This document shows positions 63,963 to 64,000 of a DNA stretch of 64,000 nt, piece after piece. The notes beneath the pieces were generated by a model, which saw nothing but the letters and a program-made list of their open reading frames with translations, made no database searches and had not been told where the DNA came from. Position numbers and translations under genes: made by a program. The DNA is from Cytophagaceae bacterium (GTDB lineage Bacteria > Bacteroidota > Bacteroidia > Cytophagales > Spirosomataceae). The stretch spans positions 62,001 through 126,000 of the forward strand of contig JAIXOL010000027.1 in the NCBI GenBank assembly GCA_027486845.1, given 5' to 3'. The first letter of the stretch is position 1. The number at the start of each line of letters is the position of its first letter.

Positions 63963-64000
63963 ATGGGAAAAATTATTGGAATTGACTTAGGAACAACAAA
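63963..64000 (+). CDS. dnaK: Chaperone DnaK (first codons only)
   Basis: The window ends 38 bases into the gene. The visible residues MGKIIGIDLGTT are the phosphate-binding start of the Hsp70 ATPase domain. DnaK refolds proteins with DnaJ and GrpE. The upstream sequence holds two inverted repeats and a sigma-54-like element. Confidence 0.9.
   Translation, partial: MGKIIGIDLGTT

Overview
The window comes from an AT-rich member of the Bacteroidota, most likely a Cytophagales bacterium near Emticicia, Arcicella or Leadbetterella. This is an inference from protein types: a type IX secretion (T9SS) C-terminal sorting tail on the first gene, the gliding protein GldC, DUF5686 and SasA-type sialate O-acetylesterases, a three-domain IspG, a mitochondrial-type aconitase, and promoter elements of the Bacteroidota form TAnnTTTG. 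Genus-level placement is a guess. No rRNA, tRNA, CRISPR array, prophage or intact insertion sequence was seen.

Layout. 1-2.2 kb: end of a T9SS-exported acetylesterase and an SGNH-like membrane protein. 2.2-8.4 kb (minus): a DUF5686 outer-membrane protein, then a tight run read as ispG, small membrane protein, MmcQ-like, TPR and gamma-glutamylcyclotransferase genes. 8.7-12 kb: queE, and a flavin reductase with a vanadium haloperoxidase-like partner. 12.1-19.4 kb (plus): polA, a MobA-like transferase, an LpxL-type acyltransferase, a GT9 glycosyltransferase, an M28 peptidase and a DUF1304 protein. 19.5-26.8 kb: ammonium transporter and porin, ferredoxin divergent from acyl-CoA reductase, and an acidic protein/MoxR/VWA operon. 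26.9-36.2 kb: MBOAT acyltransferase, 2-oxoacid dehydrogenase E2, cinA, DUF4197 lipoprotein, rhaT-like symporter, gldC, acyl-CoA desaturase, DUF4159, rsmE. 36.2-39.9 kb (minus): a second acetylesterase, an L,D-transpeptidase and an esterase. 40.2-46.0 kb (plus): esterase, ATP-grasp, GCS2-type carboxylate-amine ligase, class I glutamine amidotransferase, a decayed toxin-antitoxin pair, and a second ATP-grasp. 46.3-64 kb: sialidase-like protein, a broken gene, aconitase, topA, a sirtuin, trxA, dnaE, rpmI, rplT, a NuiA-like inhibitor, a DUF937 protein, a third acetylesterase, and the first codons of dnaK.

The most interesting block is 39.1-46.0 kb. Two ATP-grasp enzymes, a GCS2-type ligase, a glutamine amidotransferase and one or two serine esterases look like a pathway that builds and trims an amide-linked small molecule or peptide. 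The product cannot be named from sequence. A toxin-antitoxin module inserted between the amidotransferase and the last ligase and then decayed: the antitoxin gene is whole, but only the C-terminal part of the AbiEii-type toxin remains.

A second theme is a dispersed family of degenerate heptanucleotide tandem repeats (units like tctgagt, attcgta, aattatc, aatgacg). They occur in intergenic DNA throughout, separate rpmI from rplT, form a long inverted repeat before the MoxR gene, and are present as in-frame coding sequence inside ispG. Other points of note are a sirtuin without zinc cysteines, a frameshifted gene carrying an (ATCT)4 tract, a 36-codon antitoxin-like gene between dnaE and trxA, and paired inverted repeats with a sigma-54-like element before dnaK.
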